Source: an uncultured Bacteroidales bacterium
Lineage (GTDB): Bacteria; Bacteroidota; Bacteroidia; Bacteroidales; P3
NCBI GenBank assembly: GCA_947174375.1
Contig: CAMWIS010000007.1
Coordinates: 1 to 28,738 of the forward strand
DNA length: 28,738 nucleotides
Direction: 5' to 3'
A program made the translations under genes and the position numbers. Below are positions 16,711 through 25,408 of the stretch, piece after piece. The notes under the pieces were generated by a model, which was not told where the DNA came from, did not search any database, and worked only from the letters and a program-made list of their open reading frames with translations. Position 1 is the stretch's first letter, and each line of letters opens with the position of its first letter.

Positions 16711-16762
16711 AACAAAAATAGAGACAAAGAAAAGCGCCGCCCCGATGAAAAACGGCACAAAA

Positions 16763-16790
16763 AAAGGCCGTCTCTTTCGAAACGGCCTTT
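16763..16790 (-). terminator. Intrinsic terminator of the rpoBC-DUF3467 transcript
   Basis: AAAGGCCGT (16763-16771) and ACGGCCTTT (16782-16790) form a perfect 9-bp stem. The leftward transcript then continues with a U-run (complement of A7 at 16759-16765). It lies 20 nt after the DUF3467 stop and before the promoter of the next operon, so it closes the long ribosomal/RNA polymerase transcription unit. A shorter T-run on the other side may give some rightward activity. Confidence 0.9.
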
Positions 16791-16809
16791 TTCGCTTTCG
16801 TCCCCGGGA

Positions 16810-17142
16810 TTAAGCCTCCGTTGACGGGATGTTGTTGCCCAAGAAGCCAATCGTATTGTCGTTGCCGCGTTCCGGTTCCTTAATCGTACCGAAGCGGGCC
16901 TCGAACTTGGAGACATTGTCGGACAATGCCGCCAGCAAACGTTTGGCGTGCAAGGGCGTCATAATGATGCGGGAACGGACGATGGCCTTCGGAATACCGG
17001 GCAGCATCTGCAAAAAGTCCACGATAAACTCCGCCTGCGAATGCGTAATCATCGCCAGATTGGAATAGACCCCTTTGGCCGTTTCCACCGACAACTCCAC
17101 ATCCAGCTGCTGGCCTTCCTTGCGGTTTTTCTGTTCTGCCAT
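16810..17142 (-). CDS. DUF3467 family protein
   Basis: This 110-residue soluble protein of unknown function begins MAEQKNRKEGQQLDVELSVE. Its core GVYSNLAMITHSQAEFIVDF and RIIMTPLHAKRLLAALSDNVSKFEARFG matches what I recall as DUF3467. Predicted secondary structure is mixed beta/alpha, with no membrane segment and no catalytic motif that I can point to. The gene begins 12 nt after the rpoC stop, with an unusually strong Shine-Dalgarno sequence, and ends just before the operon terminator. It is therefore the last gene of the secE-rpoC unit. Co-transcription with RNA polymerase suggests a link to transcription, but that is inference from position only. Confidence 0.87.
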   Translation of the reverse strand: MAEQKNRKEGQQLDVELSVETAKGVYSNLAMITHSQAEFIVDFLQMLPGIPKAIVRSRIIMTPLHAKRLLAALSDNVSKFEARFGTIKEPERGNDNTIGFLGNNIPSTEA

Positions 17143-17147
17143 TTTCC

Positions 17148-17153
17148 CCTCCT
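17148..17153 (-). promoter_or_regulatory. Strong Shine-Dalgarno sequence of the DUF3467 gene
   Basis: The leftward strand reads AGGAGG followed by GG and AAA before the ATG, a 5-nt spacing and a perfect anti-16S match. Such sites are rare in Bacteroidota, and the other genes of this cluster show none as clear. It lies between the rpoC stop and the DUF3467 start. Confidence 0.75.
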
Positions 17154-17154
17154 T

Positions 17155-20100
17155 TTATCTGAACAATTCCTCGTATTCTTCCTTGGCGTAAACGATGTCG
17201 TCCTGGTAGGCCTTCAGACCCGTACCGGCCGGAATCAAGTGGCCGACCAAAACGTTCTCCTTCAAGCCTTCGAGATAATCGACCTTGGCGTTTACGGCGG
17301 CGTCGGTCAACACCTTCGTCGTTTCCTGGAAGGAAGCGGCCGAAAGGAAGCTCTTGACCTGCAACGAAGCCTTCGTGATACCTTGCAGTACCTGACGGGC
17401 CGTAGCCGGTTGCGCTTCACGCGCGGCGACGAGCTTGAGACCCTTGCGGCGCAGAATCGAGTTCTCGTCACGCAACGCGCGGGCCGTCAGAATCTGACCG
17501 GGTTTCACGTTTTCGGAATCGCCGGCGTCTTCCACGACTTTCTCGCCGTAAATCTTGTCGTTGGCTTCGATAAAGTCGATCTTGTTGACGAGTTCGCCTT
17601 CGAGGAAGTTGGTGTCACCCGGATCGATGACTTCCACCTTGCGCATCATCTGACGTACGATGATTTCGAAGTGCTTGTCGTTGATTTTTACGCCCTGCAG
17701 ACGGTAAACTTCCTGTACTTCGTTGACGATGTATTCCTGAACCTTCATCGGGCCCTTGATGGCGAGGATGTCGGCCGGCGTGATGTCGCCCTCGGAAAGG
17801 GGCGTACCCGCCTTGACATAGTCGTTTTCCTGAGCCAGAATCTGTTTGGACGTCGGAATCAGATAGGATTTCTCCTCGCCCGTGCGCGCCGTGATGATGA
17901 CCTCGCGGTGGCCGCGTTTGAGTTTCTTGCCGAAGCTGACGATACCGTCGATTTCCGAAACGATGGCCGGGTCGGACGGGTTACGCGCCTCGAACAATTC
18001 GGTTACACGCGGCAGACCGCCCGTGATATCGCCCGACTTGCCGAACGAACGCGGAATCTTGACCAGAATCTCACCGGCCTTGATATCGACGTTGTCGTCA
18101 ACCACCACGTGGGCGCCCACCGGGATGTCGTAAATCTTCAGGATTTCGCCCGAATCCGACAACACGTTGATGGACGGGTTCTTGGATTTCTGACGGGATT
18201 CGATGATGACCTTGTCCTTGTAGCCGGTCTGATCGTCCGATTCCACGCGGAACGTAACGTTTTCCACAAGGTTCTGGAACGAAATCCGACCGCTGACCTC
18301 GGAGATGATGACGGCATTGTACGGATCCCAGTCGGCCAACAGCGTGCCGGCTTTCACGGCATCGCCATGCTTGACGTACAACCAGGCGCCGTAAGGGATA
18401 TTGGCCACGGTCAATACGGCCTTGGTGTTGGGGTCAACGACCCGCATTTCCGCCGAACGGCCGATAACGACCTCGCATTTCGTGCCGTCCTCTTTCGTGT
18501 AGGGCACGCTGCGCAATTCGTCGATTTCAATGATACCGTCGTATTTGGGTTCGATACGCGCGTTGGTACCGATGTTGCCACCGGCCACACCGCCGACGTG
18601 GAACGTACGCAACGTCAGCTGGGTACCGGGCTCGCCGATGGACTGGGCCGCGATAACGCCGACCGCTTCGCCCTTCTGCACCATCTTGCGCGTGGCCAGG
18701 TTACGGCCATAGCAACGGGCGCAGACGCCGTGCTTGGACTCGCACGTCAGCACCGAACGGATTTCCACTTCCTCAATGGGCGAATCCTCGATTTTCTGCG
18801 CGATTTCTTCGGTGATTTCCTCGCCGGCGGCCACGATGAGTTCGTTGGTCTGCGGATGGTAGATGTCGTCCACCGTCGTACGGCCCAAGATACGTTCGTA
18901 CAAGGTTTCCACCACCTCGTCGTTCTTCTTCAAGGCCGTGGCGATCAAACCGCGCTGCGTATGGCAGTCTTCTTCCGAAATGATGACATCCTGCGCCACG
19001 TCCACGAGACGACGCGTCAGATAACCGGCGTCGGCCGTCTTCAAGGCCGTATCGGCCAAACCCTTACGGGCACCGTGCGTAGAGATGAAGTACTCCAATA
19101 CCGAAAGGCCTTCCTTGAAGTTCGCCAAAATCGGGTTCTCGATGATTTCGCCGCCGCTGGCACCGGATTTCTGAGGCTTGGCCATCAAACCACGCATACC
19201 GCACAGCTGACGGATCTGTTCCTTAGAACCACGCGCGCCGGAATCCAACATCATGAAGACCGGGTTGAAGCCCTGACGGTCGGCCGACAGTTGCTTCATA
19301 ACCGCCGTCGTCAGTTTGGAGTTCGTATGGGTCCAGATATCGATAATCTGGTTGTAACGTTCGTTGTTCGTGATGAAGCCCATGTTGTAGTTGCCCATCA
19401 CTTCATCCACGTCGTTGTTCGCGGCGGCAATCAGTTCTTCCTTGATTTCCGGCACGATGACGTCGCCCAGGTTGAACGAGAGGCTGCCCTTGTAGGCCGT
19501 GCGGTAACCGAGGCTCTTGATGTCGTCGAGGAACTGAACCGTTTTGGCGTTGCCGGTCTTCATCAACACGTCGGAGATGATGTCGCGCAACGACTTCTTG
19601 GTCAGCAGTTCGTTGATAAAGCCGTATTCCTTAGGCACCACGCGGTTGAAGATGATACGGCCCACCGTCGTGTCGAGCAGGTAGGTCGAGCCGTCGGGAT
19701 TTTCCAGACGCACCTTGACCCAGGCGTGCATATCCACGCGGCCTTCGTTGTAGGCGATCAACGCCTCCTCGGCCGAATAGAACACGGCGCCCTCGCCCGG
19801 CACCTTCAGGTCGCCTTCCGATTTGAGGCCTTTGGTCAGATAATACAGACCCAGTACCATGTCTTGCGACGGTACCGTGATAGGCGCACCGTTGGCCGGG
19901 TTGAGGATGTTGTGCGAAGCCAGCATCAACAACTGGGCTTCCAATATGGCCGCGTTGCCGAGCGGCACGTGAACGGCCATCTGGTCACCGTCGAAGTCGG
20001 CGTTGAAGGCCGTACATACCAACGGGTGCAGACGCATGGCCTTGCCTTCGATGAGTTTGGGCTGGAACGCCTGGATACCCAAACGGTGCAAGGTCGGGGC

Positions 20101-21417
20101 ACGGTTCAACAGAACGGGGTGCCCTTTCATGATGTTTTCAAGGATGTCCCAGATAACCGGGTCTTTGCGCTCTACAATCTTCTTGGCCGATTTCACGGTC
20201 TTGACGATGCCGCGCTCCAGCAACTTGCGGATGATGAACGGCTTGTACAATTCGGCCGCCATGTCTTTCGGCAAACCGCATTCGTTCATCTTCAAATCCG
20301 GCCCTACGACGATAACCGAACGGCCCGAATAGTCGACACGTTTACCCAACAGGTTCTGACGGAAACGGCCTTGCTTACCTTTCAAGCTGTCGGAGAGGGA
20401 TTTGAGCAGACGCGTGCCGTCGCTCTTGACCGTGCGCGCCTTGCGGCTGTTGTCGAACAGCGAATCGACGGCTTCCTGCAACATACGCTTTTCGTTACGC
20501 ATGATGACGTCGGGCGCCTTGATTTCGATAAGACGTTTAAGACGGTTGTTGCGGATGATGACGCGGCGGTACAGGTCGTTGAGGTCGGAGGTGGCGAAAC
20601 GGCCGCCATCCAACGGCACCAACGGACGCAAATCGGGCGGGATGACCGGAACCACCTTCATGATCATCCATTCCGGACGGTTCTCGATACGGGTCTGCGA
20701 TTCGCGGAAGGCTTCCACGACATTCAGACGCTTCAAGGCCTCCTGCTTTCTCTGCTGCGAGGTTTCCTTGTTCGCGCGGTCGCGCAATTCGTAGGAAAGC
20801 GCATCCAAATCGATGCGTTTGAGCAAATCGTACAAGGCTTCACCGCCCATCTTGGCGATGAACTTGTTGGGGTCGCTGTCGTCGAGCAACGCGTTGTCGG
20901 CCGGCAGGTTGTCCACGATGTCGTAGTATTCCTCGTCGGAGAGGAACTGCATGAACTCGATGCCATCGGCGGCCTTGATACCGGGTTGGATCACCACATA
21001 CTTTTCGTAGTAAATGATGGATTCCAACTTCTTGGTCTGCATCCCCAGCAGCGCGCCGATTTTGTTCGGCAGCGAACGGAAGAACCAGATGTGCGCCACC
21101 GGCACGACCAACTGGATGTGCCCCATGCGTTCACGTCTTACCTTCTTCTCGGTCACTTCCACCCCGCATCGGTCGCAGACGATGCCTTTATAACGGATAC
21201 GTTTATATTTACCGCAATGGCATTCCCAGTCTTTAATCGGGCCGAAAATGCGTTCGCAGAACAAACCGTCGCGTTCCGGCTTGTAGGTACGGTAGTTGAT
21301 GGTCTCCGGCTTGGTCACTTCTCCGTGAGAACGCTCCAAAATGGTTTCCGGAGAGGCCAGACTGATGGTGATTTTATTAAAATCCAGTGCAACAGGACCT
21401 TCTTTTTTCAACGCCAT
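17155..21417 (-). CDS. rpoC: DNA-directed RNA polymerase subunit beta'
   Basis: This is the complete 1420-residue beta' subunit. The N-terminal zinc ribbon has Cys at 66, 68, 81 and 84 (CHCGKYKRIRYKGIVCDRCG). The active-site loop NADFDGDQM (472-480) carries the three magnesium-binding Asp residues 474, 476 and 478. The second zinc site shows CESKHGVCARCYGRNLA, and bridge-helix/trigger-loop-type segments such as MRGLMAKPQKSGASGG and LIATALKKNDEVVETLYERILG follow. Together with RpoB it forms the catalytic centre of RNA polymerase. It starts at ATG 21417, 46 nt after the rpoB stop with no promoter or terminator between, so co-transcription is expected. The opposite strand holds an unbroken reading frame of nearly the full length, which I treat as an artefact of codon choice. 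Confidence 0.98.
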   Translation of the reverse strand: MALKKEGPVALDFNKITISLASPETILERSHGEVTKPETINYRTYKPERDGLFCERIFGPIKDWECHCGKYKRIRYKGIVCDRCGVEVTEKKVRRERMGHIQLVVPVAHIWFFRSLPNKIGALLGMQTKKLESIIYYEKYVVIQPGIKAADGIEFMQFLSDEEYYDIVDNLPADNALLDDSDPNKFIAKMGGEALYDLLKRIDLDALSYELRDRANKETSQQRKQEALKRLNVVEAFRESQTRIENRPEWMIMKVVPVIPPDLRPLVPLDGGRFATSDLNDLYRRVIIRNNRLKRLIEIKAPDVIMRNEKRMLQEAVDSLFDNSRKARTVKSDGTRLLKSLSDSLKGKQGRFRQNLLGKRVDYSGRSVIVVGPDLKMNECGLPKDMAAELYKPFIIRKLLERGIVKTVKSAKKIVERKDPVIWDILENIMKGHPVLLNRAPTLHRLGIQAFQPKLIEGKAMRLHPLVCTAFNADFDGDQMAVHVPLGNAAILEAQLLMLASHNILNPANGAPITVPSQDMVLGLYYLTKGLKSEGDLKVPGEGAVFYSAEEALIAYNEGRVDMHAWVKVRLENPDGSTYLLDTTVGRIIFNRVVPKEYGFINELLTKKSLRDIISDVLMKTGNAKTVQFLDDIKSLGYRTAYKGSLSFNLGDVIVPEIKEELIAAANNDVDEVMGNYNMGFITNNERYNQIIDIWTHTNSKLTTAVMKQLSADRQGFNPVFMMLDSGARGSKEQIRQLCGMRGLMAKPQKSGASGGEIIENPILANFKEGLSVLEYFISTHGARKGLADTALKTADAGYLTRRLVDVAQDVIISEEDCHTQRGLIATALKKNDEVVETLYERILGRTTVDDIYHPQTNELIVAAGEEITEEIAQKIEDSPIEEVEIRSVLTCESKHGVCARCYGRNLATRKMVQKGEAVGVIAAQSIGEPGTQLTLRTFHVGGVAGGNIGTNARIEPKYDGIIEIDELRSVPYTKEDGTKCEVVIGRSAEMRVVDPNTKAVLTVANIPYGAWLYVKHGDAVKAGTLLADWDPYNAVIISEVSGRISFQNLVENVTFRVESDDQTGYKDKVIIESRQKSKNPSINVLSDSGEILKIYDIPVGAHVVVDDNVDIKAGEILVKIPRSFGKSGDITGGLPRVTELFEARNPSDPAIVSEIDGIVSFGKKLKRGHREVIITARTGEEKSYLIPTSKQILAQENDYVKAGTPLSEGDITPADILAIKGPMKVQEYIVNEVQEVYRLQGVKINDKHFEIIVRQMMRKVEVIDPGDTNFLEGELVNKIDFIEANDKIYGEKVVEDAGDSENVKPGQILTARALRDENSILRRKGLKLVAAREAQPATARQVLQGITKASLQVKSFLSAASFQETTKVLTDAAVNAKVDYLEGLKENVLVGHLIPAGTGLKAYQDDIVYAKEEYEELFR

Positions 21418-21463
21418 ATATGTAGTTAGATTGAATGTTAATATTTAGGGTTCCGTCAACGGT

Positions 21464-24400
21464 TTAGCTGAACGATACTTCCAAGCCCAAACCTCTCAAC
21501 TCGTTGATGAGTACGTTGAAAGATTCCGGAATAGAAGGCGTCGGCATATTCTCGCCCTTGACAATCGCTTCGTAAGCCTTGGCACGTCCGTTCACGTCGT
21601 CGGACTTGACCGTCAATACCTCTTGCAGGATATTGGCCGCGCCGAACGCTTCCAAAGCCCAGATTTCCATCTCACCGAAACGCTGACCACCGAACTGCGC
21701 CTTACCGCCCAACGGCTGTTGCGTGATAAGCGAGTACGGCCCGATCGAACGCGCGTGCATCTTGTCGTCGATCATGTGGTGCAGCTTAATCATGTAGATG
21801 TAGCCCACCGTGGCCGGTTGGTCGAAACGCTCGCCGGTACCGCCGTCGTACAGGTACGTACGGCCGTATTGCGGCAAGCCCGCTTCCTTGATGTACTTGT
21901 CGATTTCTTCGGGTTCGGCACCGTCGAAAATCGGGGTCGCGAACTGCAAGCCCAATTCCTTGCCGGCCCAGCCCAAAACGGTTTCGTAAATCTGCCCCAA
22001 GTTCATACGCGAAGGTACGCCCAACGGGTTCAGTACGATATCCACCGGTGTACCGTCTTCGAGGAACGGCATATCCTCCTCACGGACGATGCGGGCCACG
22101 ATACCCTTGTTACCGTGACGGCCGGCCATCTTGTCACCGATACGCAGCTTACGCTTCTTGGCGATGACGACCTTGGCCATCTGAACCACGCCGACGGGCA
22201 GCTCGGCGCCCACCGTCTTTTCGAACCGGCTTCTCTGGAAGCGGCCCAGCAGTTCGCGGTACTTGATGTTGTAGTTATTGAGCAGACGCTTGATCAAGGC
22301 GTTGACCTCCTCGTCGTTCGTCCACTTGGCCGGGTTGACCGTCTGGTAATCCAGTTCCATCAACGTCTTGGCCGTGAAGCGGACTTTCTTGGCGATGAGT
22401 TCCTCACGCAGGTTGCTATATACACCGGCCGACTTGTTGTCGCCCACAATCTGCAGGAGTTTTTCCACCAATTTGGCCTTCAATTCCTGAACCTCCTTGT
22501 TGAAGTCGCGTTCCAGCAATTTCAGGTCGTCCTTGTCTTTCTTATCCTTGCCTTTGGTCTTGCCCTTGATTTCAAAATGGTCGGTCGCGATGACGGTACC
22601 GCTGGCAGAAGGCGGCATCTTCAACGAAGCGTCCTTGACGTCGCCGGCCTTGTCGCCGAAGATGGCGCGCAACAGTTTCTCTTCCGGCGTGGGGTCGGAC
22701 TCGCCCTTGGGCGTAATCTTACCGATCAGGATATCGCCTTCCTTGACTTCGGAACCGATACGGACGATACCGTTCTCTTCCAAATCTTTCGTGGCTTCCT
22801 GGCTGACGTTCGGGATGTCGCTCGTCAGTTCTTCCATGCCGCGCTTGGTTTCGCGCACGTCCAACGTATATTCTTCCACATGGATGGACGTAAAGAGGTC
22901 TTCCTTGACAACACGTTCCGAAATCACGATGGCGTCCTCGAAGTTGTAACCCTTCCACGGCATGAACGCCACTTTCAGGTTGCGGCCCAAGGCCAACTCG
23001 CCGTTGCGCGTCGCGTAACCCTCGCAAAGCACCTGCCCTTTCTTGACGGTGTCGCCCTTGCGGACAATCGGCGTCAGGTTGATGCACGAGCTTTGGTTCG
23101 TGCGGCGGAACTTGGTGAGCGTATAGGTCTTGGCGTCGTCGTCGAAATTGGTCAGACGTTCCTCTTCGCTCATTTCGTAACGAATCGTAATCGTATTGGC
23201 ATCGACATAGGTGACGACCCCGTCGCCCTCGGCATTGATCAATACGCGGGAATCCTGCGCCACGTGCGGTTCCAGACCCGTTCCCACAATCGGCACTTCA
23301 GGCTGCAACAACGGCACGGCCTGACGCATCATGTTCGAGCCCATCAACGCACGGTTGGCGTCGTCGTGTTCCAAGAACGGAATCAACGAAGCCGCGATGG
23401 AGGCAATTTGGTTGGGCGCCACGTCCATGAGGTTGACTTCCTCCTTGGCAACAATCGGGAAGTCGGCCAAATGACGGGCCTTGATACGGCTTTCCTTGAT
23501 TTGGCCGTCGGCCTCGATGGGCGTACAGGCCTGCGCGATAATCGTATTCTCTTCTTCTTCGGCCGTCAGGTAAACCGGATCCTCGTTGATGGCCACCTTG
23601 CCGTTCTCCACTTTATAGTAGGGCGTTTCGATGAAGCCCAACTTGTTGATGACGGCGAAGACGCAGAGCGAGGAAATCAGACCGATGTTCGGGCCTTCGG
23701 GCGTTTCAATCGTACACAGACGACCGTAGTGCGTATAGTGAACGTCGCGCACCTCGAAGCCCGCGCGCTCACGCGACAGACCGCCGGGGCCCAAGGCCGA
23801 GATACGGCGTTTGTGCGTGATTTCGGACAGCGGGTTCGTCTGGTCCATGAACTGCGAAAGCTGGTTCGTGCCGAAGAACGAATTGATGACGGAAGACAGC
23901 GTCTTGGCGTTGATCAAGTCCATGGGCGTGAACACCTCGTTGTCGCGTACGTTCATTCTTTCGCGAATCGTACGGGCCATACGGTTGAGGCCGACGCCGA
24001 ACTGCGCGTACAACTGCTCGCCCACCGTCCGGATACGACGGTTGCTCAAGTGGTCGATATCGTCCACTTCGGCGTGCGAGTTGATGAGTTCTATCAGGTG
24101 CTTGATGATGCAGATGATGTCTTCCTTCGTCAGAACGCGGACATCCAACGGCGTCGTCAAATCCAACTTGCGGTTGATACGGTAACGGCCTACTTCGCCC
24201 AAATCGTAACGCTTGTCGGAGAAGAACAGCTTTTCGATGATGCCGCGCGCCGTTTCTTCGTCTGGCGGTTCGGCGCTCCGCAACTGGCGGTAGATGAATT
24301 CGACCGCTTCCTTGGCGTTGTTGGCCGCATCCTTTTGCAGCGTATTGAAGATGATGGAGCAATCCAGGTTGCTGTCATTCTCTTCCTTGTGAATCAACAC

Positions 24401-25270
24401 GGTCTTGATGCCCGCGTCCACAATCATATCGATGTGACGTTCCGACAACTCGGTTTCACGGTCGATGATGACCTCGGTACGTTCGATGGAAACGACCTCG
24501 CCCGTATCCTCGTCCACGAAGTCTTCAACCCAGGAACGGACGACGCGCGCCGCCAAACGTGTACCTATATACTTTTTCAACCCGGCCTTGCTGACTTTGA
24601 TTTCCTTGGCCAAGTCGAATATTTCCAAAATATCTTTATCCGTTTCGTAGCCTATAGCCCGAAGCAGCGTCGTAATCGGCAACTTCTTCTTACGGTCGAT
24701 ATAGGCGAACATCACGTTGCTGATGTCGGTGGTGAATTCCATCCAGGAGCCCTTGAACGGAATGATGCGGGCGGAATACAACTGCTGGCCGTTCGAGTGG
24801 TAGCTCGTGCCGAAAAATACGCCCGGCGAACGATGCAACTGGGATACGATAACGCGTTCGGCCCCGTTGATGATGAACGAGCCGCTCGGCGTCATGTAGG
24901 GAATCATCCCCAGATAAACATCTTGTATAACATCCTTGAAATCCTCATGTTCCGAATCGGTGCAGGAAAGCTTGAGTTTGGCTTTCAACGGCACGCTATA
25001 CGTCAATCCCCTGTTCAAGCATTCGTCGATGCTGTAACGGGGCGGATCGATGAAATAATCCAAAAATTCCAATACGAAATTGTTGCGCGCATCCGTAATG
25101 GGAAAATTCTCTGCAAAAACTTTATACAGCCCCTCGTCAACCCGATTTTCAGGATTGGTTTCCAACTGGAAGAAATCGCGGAACGACTTCAACTGTATAT
25201 CCAGAAAATCTATATGCTCCGCCGGTTTGGTCGAAGCAAAATTTATCTTTTTTATCGTTTTCGTAGACAA
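21464..25270 (-). CDS. rpoB: DNA-directed RNA polymerase subunit beta
   Basis: This is the complete 1268-residue beta subunit. The rifampicin pocket FFGTNQLSQFMDQTNPLSE...THKRRISALGPGG (465-497) has the sensitive residues D476, H486 and S491 (E. coli D516, H526, S531). The following segment reads LCTIETPEGPNIGL, with Thr520 where a near-invariant Pro is expected. A charged segment KGKTKGKDKKDKDD sits in the lineage-specific region, and GDKMAGRHGNKG and the C-terminal LNVLINELRGLGL are normal. The start is TTG at 25270: a TAA lies only five codons upstream, no ATG lies between, and the next in-frame ATG is at codon 122. The N-terminal sequence NFASTKPAEHIDFLDIQLKSF aligns with Bacteroidota RpoB from this start. 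Confidence 0.97.
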   Translation of the reverse strand: MSTKTIKKINFASTKPAEHIDFLDIQLKSFRDFFQLETNPENRVDEGLYKVFAENFPITDARNNFVLEFLDYFIDPPRYSIDECLNRGLTYSVPLKAKLKLSCTDSEHEDFKDVIQDVYLGMIPYMTPSGSFIINGAERVIVSQLHRSPGVFFGTSYHSNGQQLYSARIIPFKGSWMEFTTDISNVMFAYIDRKKKLPITTLLRAIGYETDKDILEIFDLAKEIKVSKAGLKKYIGTRLAARVVRSWVEDFVDEDTGEVVSIERTEVIIDRETELSERHIDMIVDAGIKTVLIHKEENDSNLDCSIIFNTLQKDAANNAKEAVEFIYRQLRSAEPPDEETARGIIEKLFFSDKRYDLGEVGRYRINRKLDLTTPLDVRVLTKEDIICIIKHLIELINSHAEVDDIDHLSNRRIRTVGEQLYAQFGVGLNRMARTIRERMNVRDNEVFTPMDLINAKTLSSVINSFFGTNQLSQFMDQTNPLSEITHKRRISALGPGGLSRERAGFEVRDVHYTHYGRLCTIETPEGPNIGLISSLCVFAVINKLGFIETPYYKVENGKVAINEDPVYLTAEEEENTIIAQACTPIEADGQIKESRIKARHLADFPIVAKEEVNLMDVAPNQIASIAASLIPFLEHDDANRALMGSNMMRQAVPLLQPEVPIVGTGLEPHVAQDSRVLINAEGDGVVTYVDANTITIRYEMSEEERLTNFDDDAKTYTLTKFRRTNQSSCINLTPIVRKGDTVKKGQVLCEGYATRNGELALGRNLKVAFMPWKGYNFEDAIVISERVVKEDLFTSIHVEEYTLDVRETKRGMEELTSDIPNVSQEATKDLEENGIVRIGSEVKEGDILIGKITPKGESDPTPEEKLLRAIFGDKAGDVKDASLKMPPSASGTVIATDHFEIKGKTKGKDKKDKDDLKLLERDFNKEVQELKAKLVEKLLQIVGDNKSAGVYSNLREELIAKKVRFTAKTLMELDYQTVNPAKWTNDEEVNALIKRLLNNYNIKYRELLGRFQRSRFEKTVGAELPVGVVQMAKVVIAKKRKLRIGDKMAGRHGNKGIVARIVREEDMPFLEDGTPVDIVLNPLGVPSRMNLGQIYETVLGWAGKELGLQFATPIFDGAEPEEIDKYIKEAGLPQYGRTYLYDGGTGERFDQPATVGYIYMIKLHHMIDDKMHARSIGPYSLITQQPLGGKAQFGGQRFGEMEIWALEAFGAANILQEVLTVKSDDVNGRAKAYEAIVKGENMPTPSIPESFNVLINELRGLGLEVSFS

Positions 25271-25348
25271 CGTAGTAGGTTTTTAATAAAACGTTAAAAA
25301 TTGGCAGGCTGCCGCCGTTTTACGGACAACAACACCATAAACCAAAAT

Positions 25349-25386
25349 AAGGAACACGGCTTTTACGGTGAAAAGCCATGTTCCTT
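25349..25386 (-). promoter_or_regulatory. Long hairpin in the rplL-rpoB spacer (attenuator or processing site)
   Basis: AAGGAACA (25349-25356) pairs with TGTTCCTT (25379-25386), and GGCTTTT (25358-25364) pairs with AAAAGCC (25371-25377), around a 6-nt loop. The single mismatch (25357/25378) is C with A in rightward RNA but a G-U pair in leftward RNA, so the 16-bp stem is unbroken only in the operon's transcript. It starts 22 nt after the rplL stop and is followed by an interrupted U-rich stretch (AUUUUGGUUUAU). In E. coli this spacer holds an attenuator and an RNase III site; a similar role here is inferred. Confidence 0.65.
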
Positions 25387-25408
25387 GACCTTGGAACGAA
25401 AGAAGAAA

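Noticed and set aside
16948..21429. 1493-codon rightward frame opposite rpoC as a gene
   Set aside because: It mirrors rpoC codon by codon, has repetitive His/Arg/Asp/Val composition, no domain and no promoter. rpoC itself is complete on the other strand.
23780..23880. Rifampicin-resistance substitutions in the RpoB pocket
   Set aside because: The positions equal to E. coli D516, H526 and S531 are the sensitive residues Asp, His and Ser.
465..23900. Apparent abundance of CGGCCG/TCGGCC strings as a possible uptake or methylation signal
   Set aside because: They coincide with Ala GCC codons before Asp/Glu and similar codon pairs. I could not count them against expectation, so I make no claim.
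21623..25297. 1224-codon rightward frame opposite rpoB as a gene
   Set aside because: Same codon-bias artefact. The rpoB product is complete with all motifs on the leftward strand.
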